A stretch of 64,000 bases of DNA from Pogonophryne albipinna. Lineage: Eukaryota > Chordata > Actinopteri > Perciformes > Artedidraconidae. The stretch is taken from assembly GCA_028583405.1 (NCBI GenBank), contig CM053246.1:9927600-9991599 (forward strand), given 5' to 3'. The translations under genes were made by a program, and so were the position numbers. Within the stretch, counting starts at the first letter, position 1, and each line of letters opens with the position of its first letter. The notes under the pieces are model-generated. The model had not been told where the DNA came from. It ran no database searches and worked only from the letters and a program-made list of their open reading frames with translations. This document shows, in pieces, positions 54,490 through 64,000 of the stretch.

Positions 54490-55544
54490 ACCAAAAAGAT
54501 CTTCAGAACTGGTAAGTGTAATTTCAAATCTATATTTGGACATTGCCTTACCAGAATCTGTGATTGACGGTATCATACAATTACCTGTGAAACTGAGCGG
54601 CTGCAATTTATTTTTTTTGGTTTCTCTACTATTTTACATTTGAGGATAATAAATAACCTGAAAAAAAACGGTGTCTGGGAACTTTTGTTCTGGCCGATTT
54701 TCCCTGTGAATGCTGCTGGGGCGTGTGCCTTCAGAGCAAACACAGCTCATGTAAAAGCAATAAGGATATTTAGGGGTAATAAATAACCTAGGAATATCGA
54801 TTTTGACTGATTTCCTCTGTGTGTTTTTTTGGAATTAAATCACCAGACAATTACATACAGCAAATATTCGGAGAGACCTTAAAAGAGAGCATCACTAAAG
54901 TGGACTTCTGCATTAGAAAAATGTCATGCATCTGTATTGAAACAGATCGCCAAATTCTGGAGATTTCAGCGGTTAACTGGTTGATTTAACAGCAGACATC
55001 TCCTCGGATCTGCACAGCTGCTGGAGTGTGTGTGTAATTTCACCCCCACCCCCCTGCGGCGTAGCAAGCACAAAGGGTGAAACACGGAATGACACAATAT
55101 TCTCTTCCTCACACCATTTGTCGATTTTGGAACTAAACAAAAACGATGAGAAATGGGAAGGATGGTATGCGGGAGTGTGTGACATACTGTGTTTCATAAC
55201 AGATGAGTTGTTCAATTTGGCTGTTGTTGGAAGACAGGGTAAATAAAATAAAAAGCCTCCGCTCTCCGGGTACGGAGAGAGCGTAGCACCGCTAAATTCG
55301 CATAGTGGTTGTTGATTGAGAATAAATTAGTTATTGCTCTTCAACAGATTCCGTTCTTAGCACTTGTACAAGTATATATGGGCAGAAGGCACTCATATTA
55401 AACAGATATTTCCCTACCCGCTGAGATCTCCCTAATTCGGATTAAATTAAGCTGGATGAGTTTTTGCAGTCACCTGGGGCTTGTTGCGAGTTCATGTTTG
55501 TTCGTCTAATTGCAGTGTTTGTTTTATTGTACTAACCGTTAAAC
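54490..55544 (+). other. ERV leader (untranslated, about 1.05 kb)
   Basis: Lies between the primer site and the gag start. It would hold packaging and splice signals; I cannot point to them. Short frames in it are not protein-like. Confidence 0.4.
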
Positions 55545-57508
55545 ATGGGTAATACTGTCTCCACAAACGAGTCAGCTGGTAAGAGGAGAGCAAATGCACG
55601 TACCAAAACACCTTCTAAAAATCCGATTACAGACAGCCACTACAGTCATATGTTTTCCCCTAATATGCCGTCTGGAATTGTCGGAAGAACCTTGGATTGG
55701 TCTAAAGTTATGCCGTTTACCTCGTTACTTTGTGAACACTCACAACAGAAAATCAGAAAGGGAAGATTGAATTTGATTGGCCTTTAATCGGTACTTTTGA
55801 CATGGCCGTGTTGTGGCAGGCATTTAAACTGGTTGAAAATGAGGCGAATTGCTCCTGGGATATAACATATATGAAAGAATGTGTTAAAGCTTGGATGTCT
55901 ATTGCAGAGAAAAGAGGTTATGATGAGCGGAAAAATGAAAAATCAGTTGGCACCGAGCGAGGCTCCATTGAGCTCAAAGCGTTGATCGATAGAGTTTCTA
56001 AATGTGCGGCGAATTGTCATTTGCTTAGCCTAGAGGCTGCTTTTGATGTTAAATCAGAGAACATGTCCAGAATTAAGGAAAGACACGGAAAGGATGTTAC
56101 AGCCATTGCTAAGTCCGTAATGTATGATTGGTTGAAAAGACAGGGAAAGTCTCCCACACCATCTCAGCTCATTTGCATTTTAACAGACAATGGGCTGTTG
56201 GAAAAGGAGCAGGCTGTGTCTCTCTGTACAAAAATGATCCCCGCAACGGAACTCTCAAATCATACTGCGAGAAACTCCGATGATGATCTGTTCATTACAG
56301 CTGCGGCTATCATGAATGAAAATAAGTCGAAATATCAGCCAAGACAATATAGAGAAATAGATTTAGGACGACAGGAAGAAATAGTAGAGGTGGAGGAAGG
56401 GAATTCTTCAGACGGCAGCCCGTTAAGAGCCCCCACTCTTCCTCCTCCGCCACTCCGTCTCCCAGGATCGCCGTACGGCTCCAATTTTCCAAAGAGTATT
56501 CAGCGTACAATAGTCACGAGAGGGCAAACATCTCAGAATAATAATCCTGCTGAAACTGTGACAGCCCCGAAAATTCTGATAGAGGTTCCAGTTTTTAAGC
56601 CTTGGACACCCGCGGAGGTCATTGATGTCACTAATCACGCTCCCAGTCCCACTAAAAGCCCAGATGAGTATCTGTCGTGGTTGACTAATGTCTGCTCAGT
56701 TTATATCTGTTTGGTTCATGATGTTAAACAGCTGATAATTCTAACATACAAGGCAGATTGGCCCACGTGCAGAGACGAATTAAAATGTCCTGAATGTACG
56801 CCTGCAGGGGATTGGCCTCTGGCACAGACGCGCGACATGTGGATTCAGAACGTGGCTGCTTTGGCTATTAGAGTATGCGCTAAAACTCACACAGATTTTT
56901 CCCAAGTGACGGCTTGCGTACAGAGCCCAATAGAAACTGTCCCAGAATGTATCCAGCGTTTCATGACAGTGTGGGACAATAATGCTGGCATTAAAAGGGA
57001 GGGCAATGATTTGTTCGCTATACAGAGTTTATTGCATAATTTAATCCCTGAGACAGCTCAAGCCTACATGATGGCGACTCCTGGCTGGCAAGTTAAAAAC
57101 TGGCAACTTACGATAGCCACAATGCGTGCCCTGCATCGGCGCCAGATATTTCTGACCCCCAGAACTGCCCAGCTAATGCAACTATTGCCTAAAAATACAC
57201 AGGCTTATCAGGGTGCGGATAACTCCCAGCAGTTTCACCGCACACAGGGAAGATCACAGGATTATCAAAATAAGAGCAGACGGCAGCAGAAAAATAATTC
57301 CAAAAAGTTGATGCCATGTCATGTTTGCGGTGCAACGGATCACTGGGCGGGTCAATGCGAGAAGAGGTGGGGTGCGCAGCAGCACACACAATCTTTACCT
57401 GCTCTCCCCCAGCCTCCTAGGCATCCTGCATTGATGCCGCCTCCACATTATGACAGACAGGCTCAACATGGCCAAAACGGTCAGCAGAGTGGATTTAATA
57501 GAAGATAG
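55545..57508 (+). pseudogene. ERV gag, one frameshift
   Basis: Starts MGNTVSTNES, a Gly2 context suitable for myristoylation, as in retroviral matrix proteins. The first frame stops at 55787, while the matrix sequence continues in another frame through the MAVLWQAFKLVE segment, so there is one frameshift near 55765. A Pro-rich linker (PTLPPPPLRLP) follows. Next is a capsid region with a major-homology-like stretch (QSPIETVPECIQRF), then one CCHC zinc knuckle (CHVCGATDHWAGQC) near residue 500 of the second frame. It ends at a TAG at 57506-57508. Gag would assemble the particle at the membrane. The layout suggests a gamma/epsilon-like fish ERV. Confidence 0.8.
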
Positions 57509-58388
57509 GGGTGCCATGGAGAAATAGGATCAGATTCACTGCATTTCCCCATTCAAGCAGCAACAATTCGCCTTTCCAATAACCCGCGTGAAGATCCGAT
57601 TATGCCCGTTGATTTTAGTGGCACGGCTGTAGATATTTTGATTGACAGCGGAGCCACATTGTCTGCAATACGCACTCAGGAGAAAGTTTGTAGAGCAACT
57701 AATAACTTTGTTACAACAATGGGCGTTTCTGGCATACCTATGTCTGAGCCCATTTCACAGAATACTGATATTTCTATAGATGGATCAAATGTGAAACACT
57801 CTTTCATTATTTCAGATGGAAGTCCTATTAATTAAATGGGCAGAGACTTACTTTGTAAGTTACAGGCAACAATACATTGCACTCCGGATGGATTGTTTTT
57901 GACTATTCCTGACAGCAAAGTCTATCAAGCTGTCCAATTCATTCAATCATCTCAAGACAACCTTTATTGTTGGTCATTTCCAGATTTCAACATGATTTCT
58001 GTTTTCTCCACAACAGGGATTCAGAAAATTGCTAGCATTTCCCCTGTGTGTGCTTCCTTAATGTCTCTTATGCGGCCTGTGTTGAATTGTCACTGCACAG
58101 CTGCTTTTAACCCATCAGATGACTATGCGCTTTCAATTAGAGGTTTTTGCAACAGCTCAGATCAGTTGGAATGCGACCAGTTTATATTCATTGGACCCCA
58201 AGGGTGCGCATTGCCTATGAGACTCACACCCCCACAGCAGGCATTTCATGTTGTGAAAACGATCCCTCATGTCATACTAGCTGTCACTCCAGGAAGTAGT
58301 CCTAAGGAGGTGGGGGCTATGGCAGCCCACTGCTTTACTCGGCTGGGAGCTGCAACAACCTCTCTCTCTCACACACACACACCTAATC
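57509..58388 (+). pseudogene. ERV protease and start of pol, stop-broken, interrupted by a gypsy insertion
   Basis: The frame is the same as gag and stays open from the gag TAG onward. The retroviral aspartic protease shows ILIDSGATLSA (active-site Asp) and later GRDLL before the C-terminal helix. A TAA at 57833-57835 breaks the frame just before GRDLL and looks like a single-base change. The text continues to 58388, where the Ty3/gypsy element begins; the same reading resumes after 63807. Protease would cleave Gag and Gag-Pol. Confidence 0.7.
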
Positions 58389-58894
58389 TGTTGTGCACCG
58401 TCAAAAGTGTTAGTAATCATGTTTCATGTTTATGTTTTATTATTGCTCACTTCCTGTTTTGTTTGTTTCACGTCTCATTTCAGGTCCCTTGACTCCCTTT
58501 CCTCATATGTTCTCCCGCCCTCATCAGTATCAGCCCCGCCCCTGATTGTGTTCACCTGTGTCTTGTTGTTGAGTGTTTAAAGTCCCCAGTCTCCCAGCGT
58601 TCAGTGTCAGTTCGTCTTGTCCTGTCCTCATGCCAGAACTCTGCCCATCACGGTTGCTCTTTTGGTTACCTGCCTTATTCATGCTCCTAAAACTTATTGT
58701 AAGTTTGTTCCTCACGTTGTGAGTGATTTTTTGTTGTGCCTTTGTGAAGCCTATTTTTGTTCGACTCGTTAAGAGTGCCGTTATCTGTTTTGAATATCCT
58801 TTTTGGCAAATAAAGTATATTACTTGTACTTTATCTCTGGCTCCTGGGTCGTGCATTTGAGTCCTTTTTCCCTTGTGTATCCAAGTTCTTAACA
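58389..58894 (+). repeat. 5' LTR of the gypsy element
   Basis: Starts TGTTGTGCACCG and ends TTCTTAACA. A TTTAAA box (58576-58581) lies 30 bases before GTCAGTTCGT (58606), the likely transcript start. AATAAA lies near 58808. Confidence 0.9.
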
Positions 58895-58906
58895 GAACGA
58901 ACTGAC
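58895..58906 (+). promoter_or_regulatory. Primer-binding site, probably self-priming
   Basis: No tRNA-like TGG follows the LTR. Instead 58897-58906 (ACGAACTGAC) is the exact complement of 58606-58615 (GTCAGTTCGT) in the LTR. In the Tf1/sushi group the RNA 5' end folds back on such a site to prime DNA synthesis. Confidence 0.6.
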
Positions 58907-58910
58907 TACA

Positions 58911-59996
58911 ATGGACTCAGCCGACCCAAAAGCTCTTCACGCCGCCCTGTCAGCCCAAGGCATGAGGATTTTTTATCACGAGGAACAGCTGGGATTAATC
59001 AGCCAAGGAGTGCAGACACTGGTAGGAAACCAGGCCGAACTTCAGGTTTCCGTCTCTGCACAGATACAACAGCTGGCGAATCAGATGCAGCAGTTCAGCA
59101 TTCAACTTCAGACTGCTCCGCCGATGACGTCAGTCACAGCTGACCGCATGCATGTTGCGGATCCTGTTGACGCTGTCAATCCAAGCCAGGCTGTGTCTTC
59201 CGCACTACGGCTGGCTCTCCCGGAGAGGTTTTCCGGTGATTCCATCAATTGCAGAGCTTTCCTGGTGCAGTGCGACCTGCATTTCCAACACAACCCAGGC
59301 GCTTTTTCATCAGACCATGGTAAAGTGGCGTTCATTGTGTCCCATTTAACGGGAAGAGCTGCAGCCTGGGCTACTGCAGAATGGTCCAGAGACACGGAAC
59401 TATGTTACTCATTACCCGACTTCACAGACACTATGAGTCGTATTTTTGACCATTCATCACCTGCAACAGAAGCCAGCCGAAGACTACTTCAGATGCGGCA
59501 GCATAAGCGCCAGGTGGTGGATTATGCTATCGAGTTTTGCACGGCAGCAGCGGACAGCGGGTGGAATATTCCGGCTCTTCGCGACGCTTTTCTGACTGGA
59601 TTATCAGATTCAATCAAGGACCAGCTGGCTCCCCTGGAGGTACCCCGGGACCTGGAATCTCATCGCCGTTTCCATCCGGATCGACAACCGTCTTCGGGAA
59701 AGAGAGAGAGAGAACGTCGACACAGCCGTGACGGACATCCCAGTTTCCAGGGCTTTTCTCCACGAGCCTTTCCACCAGAGGAGGTTTTCCAGCCAGCGGA
59801 TTCGGTCCGTTGGAGGACAGCACCTCCGCCTGTTGCAGATGAACCCATGCAGTTGGGAAGGACCAGGCTTTCCGTGGAGGAGAGACAGCGCCGGCTACGA
59901 GAAGGGTGTTGTTTCTACTGTGGCCAGCCGGGTCACCAACTCGCGTCATGTCCGGGAAAAGAGCAAGCTTACCAGCCAAGAGGAGGGCGCTGGTGA
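58911..59996 (+). CDS. Gypsy Gag, with a local out-of-frame segment
   Basis: 361 residues from MDSADPKALHAAL. A coiled-coil-like N terminus leads to the capsid core (LPERFSGDSINCRAFLVQC; LTGRAAAWATAEW; LRDAFLTGLSDSIKDQL) and a CCHC knuckle (CFYCGQPGHQLASC) close to the end. Over about 59660-59715 the expected family wording (SIRIDNRLRER) appears in another frame. Two small indels, one in a GAGAGA run, therefore seem to cancel each other and leave a block of altered residues. Gag forms the particle and binds the RNA. The frame overlaps pol by about 90 bases. Confidence 0.85.
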   Translation: MDSADPKALHAALSAQGMRIFYHEEQLGLISQGVQTLVGNQAELQVSVSAQIQQLANQMQQFSIQLQTAPPMTSVTADRMHVADPVDAVNPSQAVSSALRLALPERFSGDSINCRAFLVQCDLHFQHNPGAFSSDHGKVAFIVSHLTGRAAAWATAEWSRDTELCYSLPDFTDTMSRIFDHSSPATEASRRLLQMRQHKRQVVDYAIEFCTAAADSGWNIPALRDAFLTGLSDSIKDQLAPLEVPRDLESHRRFHPDRQPSSGKRERERRHSRDGHPSFQGFSPRAFPPEEVFQPADSVRWRTAPPPVADEPMQLGRTRLSVEERQRRLREGCCFYCGQPGHQLASCPGKEQAYQPRGGRW

Positions 59997-62900
59997 GCAA
60001 GTTTTCCACAGACTTTCCTCCTCGTCCAGTTACCAAGGTAAACATTTTTATTAATGATCAGGTCATTTCCCAAGGAGTGCTAATAGACTCAGGAGTGGAC
60101 GAAAGTCTTATGGATTGGGGCATAGTCAAACAGCTTGGTATAAAAACTGTCCCTCTATCTTCTCCCATTACCGCCAGTGCTTTAGACGGACGTTTGTTGT
60201 TTACAGTTACCCACTGCACAGAACCTATCCAGATCACTGTAAATAATGACCACACTGAAGTTATGCAGTTTCACATTTTTGAATCTGCTCAGCATCCGGT
60301 TATTTTGGGTTTTCCGTGGCTAAAAATCCACAACCCACACATTGACTGGCGCTCAGGAAAGGTTAAGGAGTGGGGAGAGGATTGCATTAACAGGTGTAAA
60401 CATTCACGCTCTGTTAAAGCACCAACAGACCCTAGTAGGATCGTCATAGATCACCCAGACTATCCTGACCTACAGAAAGTACCGTCATGTTATCATGATC
60501 TTAAGGAAGCCTTTAACAAATCAAAAGCCATGTCGTTACCTCCTCACCGACCTTTTGATTGCCCCATTAATCTCTTACCGGGGGCTCCCATTCCCAAGGG
60601 AAAACTGTATTCGATCTCAAGGCCAGAGAGAGCGGCAATGGACGACTACATTTCCGCTTCTCTTAAATCAGGGATTATCCGTCCTTCATCTTCCCCAGCT
60701 GGAGCGGGGTTTTTCTTCGTAGGAAAAAAGGACGGTTCTCTGAGACCTTGCATAGACTACAGTCCTCTTAATGACATTACGGTGAAAAACCGCTATCCTC
60801 TGCCACTCATGTCCTCTGCTTTCGAGCTACTTCAGACTGCCAAGATTTTTACCAAGCTGGACTTAAGAAATGCATATCACTTGGTTAGAATAAGGGAAGG
60901 GGATGAGTGGAAAACAGGATTTAATACTCAGAGCGGTCACTATGAATACCTTGTGATGCCTTTTGGACTGTGTAATGCACCGGCTGTGTTTCAGGGTTTT
61001 GTGAATGAGGTTTTGCGGGAATTTTTGAATGTTTCTGTGTTTGTGTACCTTGATGACATTTAGATTTTCTCACCAGACTCTAAGTCCCATGTTCACCATG
61101 TCCGTCAGGTTCTGCAGAAACTACTCGAAAATCAATTATATGTCAAGGCAGAGAAGTGTGAGTTTCACGTAGAAAAGGTGGCCTTTCTAGGATATATAAT
61201 CTCACCAAACCAGATGCAGATGGAACCTGCTAAAGTCAGTGCAGTTTCCAAGTGGCCAACACCAGACTCCAGGAAGAAGGTTCAGCAGTTCTTAGGGTTT
61301 GCAAATTTCTACAGAAAGTTTATAAGAAACTTCAGTTCTGTAGCTGCTCCTCTGCATGTTCTGACTTCTTCCAAAGTTCCCTTCAAGTGGACTCCCCAGG
61401 CTGACTGCGCTTTCCAGCTCCTCAGGGAGAGGTTCACCACAGCGCCGATTCTCACCATTCCGGATCCCCAGCGCCAGTTTGTGGTCGAGGTCGATGCTTC
61501 CAATGAGGGAATTGGAGGCATTTTGTCCCAAACATCCTTGAAAGACAACAGGATACACCCATGTGCCTTCCTGTCGCGGAAGCTGACGGCGGCAGAGAAG
61601 AACTACGATGTGGGAAATAAGGAACTGTTAGCTGTAAAAGCTGCTCTGGAGGAATGGAGACACTGGTTGGAGTGGGCAGAACAGCCGTTCTTAGTTTGGA
61701 CAGACCATAAAAACCTGGAGTATATCAGAAAGGCTAAACGCCTCAACTGTCGGCAGGCCAGGTGGACTCTATTTTTCAGTAGGTTCAACTTCACTCTCTC
61801 TTTCCGTCCCGGATCTCAGAATCGGAAGCCTGATGCCTTGTCTCGCCTTTTCGATCCAGAACCTTTTTCGGTAGAGCCCAAGACCATCCTTCCATTAAAC
61901 CGTATGGTCGGAGCCTTTTCCTGGCAACTAGAATTGGACGTTAAACAGGCTAACGCATTAAACCCAGCACCTAGCAAGTGTCCAAACCACCTGCTCTTTG
62001 TTCCTGTGTCTCTCCACTCTAAGGTCATCCACTGGGCCCACACGTCGGTGATCTCGTGCCACCCTGGAGTTAAAAGGACTATGTACAGGATTAAGCAGCG
62101 TTTCTGGTGGCCAGCCATGAAGAAGGATGTGCAGGAGTACGTAGCGGCTTGTCCGGTGTGTGCCTGCAATAAGACCTCGTCCCAGGTCAAGATGGGTTTG
62201 TTCCAACCACTGCCGATTCCTCAACGTCCCTGGTCACATATATCTATGGACTTTGTGACAGGTCTTCCCTCGTCCAGAGGCAAAACTACGGTTCTGACAG
62301 TGGTGGACCAGTTCTCCAAGATGGTTCATTTCATTCCTCTAACCAAGATCCCCTCTGCCAAGAGTACCGCGGAGGTCATGATGAACCAGATATTCAGGAT
62401 CCACGGATTTCCCAATGACATTGTTTCCGACAGAGGTCCACAATTCATTTCAGCTTTCTGGAAGGAGTTTTGCAGACTCATAGGCGCTACTGTCAGCTTG
62501 TCTTCAGGTTACCACCCTCAATCAAATGGACAGTCGGAGCGTCTGAATCAAGAACTGGAGACTACACTACGCTGTCTCGTTTTCCAGAACCAGACCAACT
62601 GGAGCGACCACCTCACTTGGGTGGAGTTTGCCCACAATACTCTTCCCACGGCGGCCTTTCTCTCGCCTTTCCATTGTGCCATCAACCGCCGCTGTTCTCA
62701 ACCGACGAAGGGGAAGTTAAGATACCATCAGCTCACACCTTGATTAGACGCTGTCGCCGAGTTTGGGCTGGAGCTCGCCAATCTCTGCTACGAAGTTCGG
62801 CTCGGATGAAGGATGTAGCAGACATCCACCGCAGGGCCGCTCCCATCTACAAACCGGGTCAAAAGGTGTGGCTTTCCACCAAGGACCTACCACTTCAGGT

Positions 62901-63321
62901 GGCTTCCAAGAAGTTGACTCCAAGGTTTGTGGGGCCTTTTCCGGTGTCAAGAGTCATCAATCCGGTGTCTGTGCGCCTAAGACTTCCCAGACCCATGGGG
63001 GTACACCCTACATTCCACGTCAGCAAGATAAAGCCAGTTCATGAGAGCACGCTGATTCCCGCCTCCAAGCCCCCTCCACCACCCCAGTTCTTCGAAGGTG
63101 GCCTAACGTACAAGGTCCGCAAGTTGCTGGAAGTCCGCAATAGGGGTCGAGGAAAACAATTCCTGGTGGATTGGGTGGGTTATGGTCTCGAGGCAAGATG
63201 CTGGGTTCCTGCGAGGTTTATTGTGGATAAAACCCTGATTCAGGATTTTTATGATCGGCCTGGGCCGTCAGGAGTCGGCCCTAGAGGGGGGGGTACTGTT
63301 GTGCACCGTCAAAAGTGTTAG
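59906..63321 (+). pseudogene. Gypsy Pol: protease, RT, RNase H, integrase, chromodomain; one stop and one frameshift
   Basis: Pol lies in the -1 frame relative to gag, as expected for ribosomal frameshifting. Protease shows LIDSGVDESLMDW. The RT fingers and palm run 60600-61250 with VYLDD as the catalytic box, directly followed by a TAG at 61061-61063. RNase H ([12 protein letters not shown]) and the GPY-type tail of the polymerase follow. Integrase has an HHCC finger ([10 protein letters not shown] ... CPVCAC) and the DDE residues in [15 protein letters not shown] and SERLNQE. Near 62680 the frame shifts, and the end reads YKPGQKVWLSTKDL, then a chromodomain (KVRKLLEVRNRGRGKQFLVD) at 63100-63260. 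The chromodomain would guide insertion to chromatin. Confidence 0.85.
63281..63296 (+). promoter_or_regulatory. Polypurine tract of the gypsy element
   Basis: AGAGGGGGGGGTAC directly precedes the 3' LTR. Confidence 0.7.
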
Positions 63322-63802
63322 TAATCATGTTTCATGTTTATGTTTTATTATTGCTCACTTCCTGTTTTGTTTGTTTCACGTCTCATTTCAGGTCCCTTGA
63401 CTCCCTTTCCTCATATGTTCTCCCGCCCTCATCAGTATCAGCCCCGCCCCTGATTGTGTTCACCTGTGTCTTGTTGTTGAGTGTTTAAAGTCCCCAGTCT
63501 CCCAGCGTTCAGTGTCAGTTCGTATTGTCCTGTCCTCATGCCAGAACTCTGCCCATCACGGTTGCTCTTTTGGTTACCTGCCTTATTCATGCTCCTAAAA
63601 CTTATTGTAAGTTTGTTCCTCACGTTGTGAGTGATTTTTTGTTGTGCCTTTGTGAAGCCTATTTTTGTTCGACTCGTTAAGAGTGCCGTTATCTGTTTTG
63701 AATATCCTTTTTGGCAAATAAAGTATATTACTTGTACTTTATCTCTGGCTCCTGGGTCGTAAATTTGAGTCCTTTTTCCCTTGTGTATCCAAGTTCTTAA
63801 CA
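63297..63802 (+). repeat. 3' LTR of the gypsy element
   Basis: Same length as the 5' LTR. Visible differences are one base near 63524 and two in GGGTCGTAAATTT near 63760. Confidence 0.9.
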
Positions 63803-63807
63803 TAATC

Positions 63808-64000
63808 TAATTAACCTCGGAGAGGAGCATTACATGCTGCGTCTCTCTGAGCCCATTTCTCTCCCCCAAAGCACAGTTCTCCACTTACAACCACCTCCTC
63901 TCACAGAATATGTACCCCCTTCAGATTTTTGGGAAGTTCCAGCCACATTATGGGCCAAACACAAAAATCATGTTGGATTTGTAAGTTCCGCTCCACCACA
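63808..64000 (+). pseudogene. ERV pol continuing after the gypsy insertion (cut by window end)
   Basis: The frame reads LRLSEPISLPQ and later FWEVPATLWAKHKNHVGFV. The W-A-K-H-K-x-x-V-G pattern is the start of retroviral reverse transcriptase domains. It runs off the window. Confidence 0.6.

Larger units (their letters stand above)
58389..63802 (+). mobile_element. Complete Ty3/gypsy (chromovirus, sushi-like) retrotransposon
   Basis: Two 506-base LTRs, TAATC duplications outside (58384-58388 and 63803-63807), gag, a pol with protease, reverse transcriptase, RNase H, integrase and a C-terminal chromodomain, and a G-rich polypurine tract. It interrupts the ERV pol. By eye the LTRs differ at only about three positions, so insertion is recent, yet pol carries a stop and a frameshift. 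Confidence 0.9.

Overview
The window looks like nuclear DNA of a ray-finned (teleost) fish. It holds split genes with GT-AG introns, long CA/GT microsatellites, and a dense mix of teleost transposon types: hAT, piggyBac, PIF/Harbinger, DIRS, Crypton-like, chromodomain Ty3/gypsy, endogenous retrovirus (ERV) and L2-type LINE. Nothing bacterial is visible. The only host gene I can name is kcnmb2 (BK potassium channel beta-2 type subunit), four coding exons on the + strand between 2148 and 7091. One possible further host exon lies at 53579-53643.

Layout. 1-7100: kcnmb2, with Harbinger, long-TIR, Crypton-like and hAT insertions in its 5' flank and introns. 7109-7667: a Harbinger-like MITE just after the gene. 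8230-13836: a Harbinger element (TTA duplication, MADF remnant), interrupted from 9384 by an LTR followed by a 3.2-kb tandem-repeat ORF. 14331-40661: a 26-kb stack bounded by two ends of one hAT family with an 8-bp duplication. Inside it are a DIRS tyrosine-recombinase retrotransposon (14434-39713), two non-autonomous piggyBac copies, a Hermes-like hAT with an apparently complete two-exon transposase (18644-22095), a non-coding LTR element with a tRNA-Trp primer site (25454-34761) and a smaller hAT (34799-35996). 42800-44155: an LTR element whose only ORF is a coiled-coil protein. About 44.7-48.2 kb: a decayed autonomous piggyBac. 48.55-53.2 kb: a solo LTR and LINE fragments. 53891 to the window end: an ERV with a tRNA-Ser primer site, gag, protease and the start of pol, interrupted by a complete Ty3/gypsy element (58389-63802).

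How the parts relate. Most of the window is nested mobile DNA, and target-site duplications allow much of the order of insertion to be read. The gypsy element entered the ERV (TAATC duplication). The 34.8-kb hAT entered the DIRS (ATGTCCGG). The DIRS entered the outer hAT, which itself entered a MITE (GTTTTTAT); an uninterrupted relative of that MITE lies at 23.77 kb. The Hermes-like hAT transposase is the only mobile-element gene here that reads through without a visible break; the other transposase, recombinase, protease and polymerase genes carry stops, frameshifts or deletions.

Candidate unusual systems are the palindromic recombinase-type sites flanking the Crypton-like fragment, the Hermes-like hAT, the all-frame-open repeat ORF, and the Tf1-style self-priming signal in the gypsy LTR. 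All calls were made by eye, without alignments or database searches.
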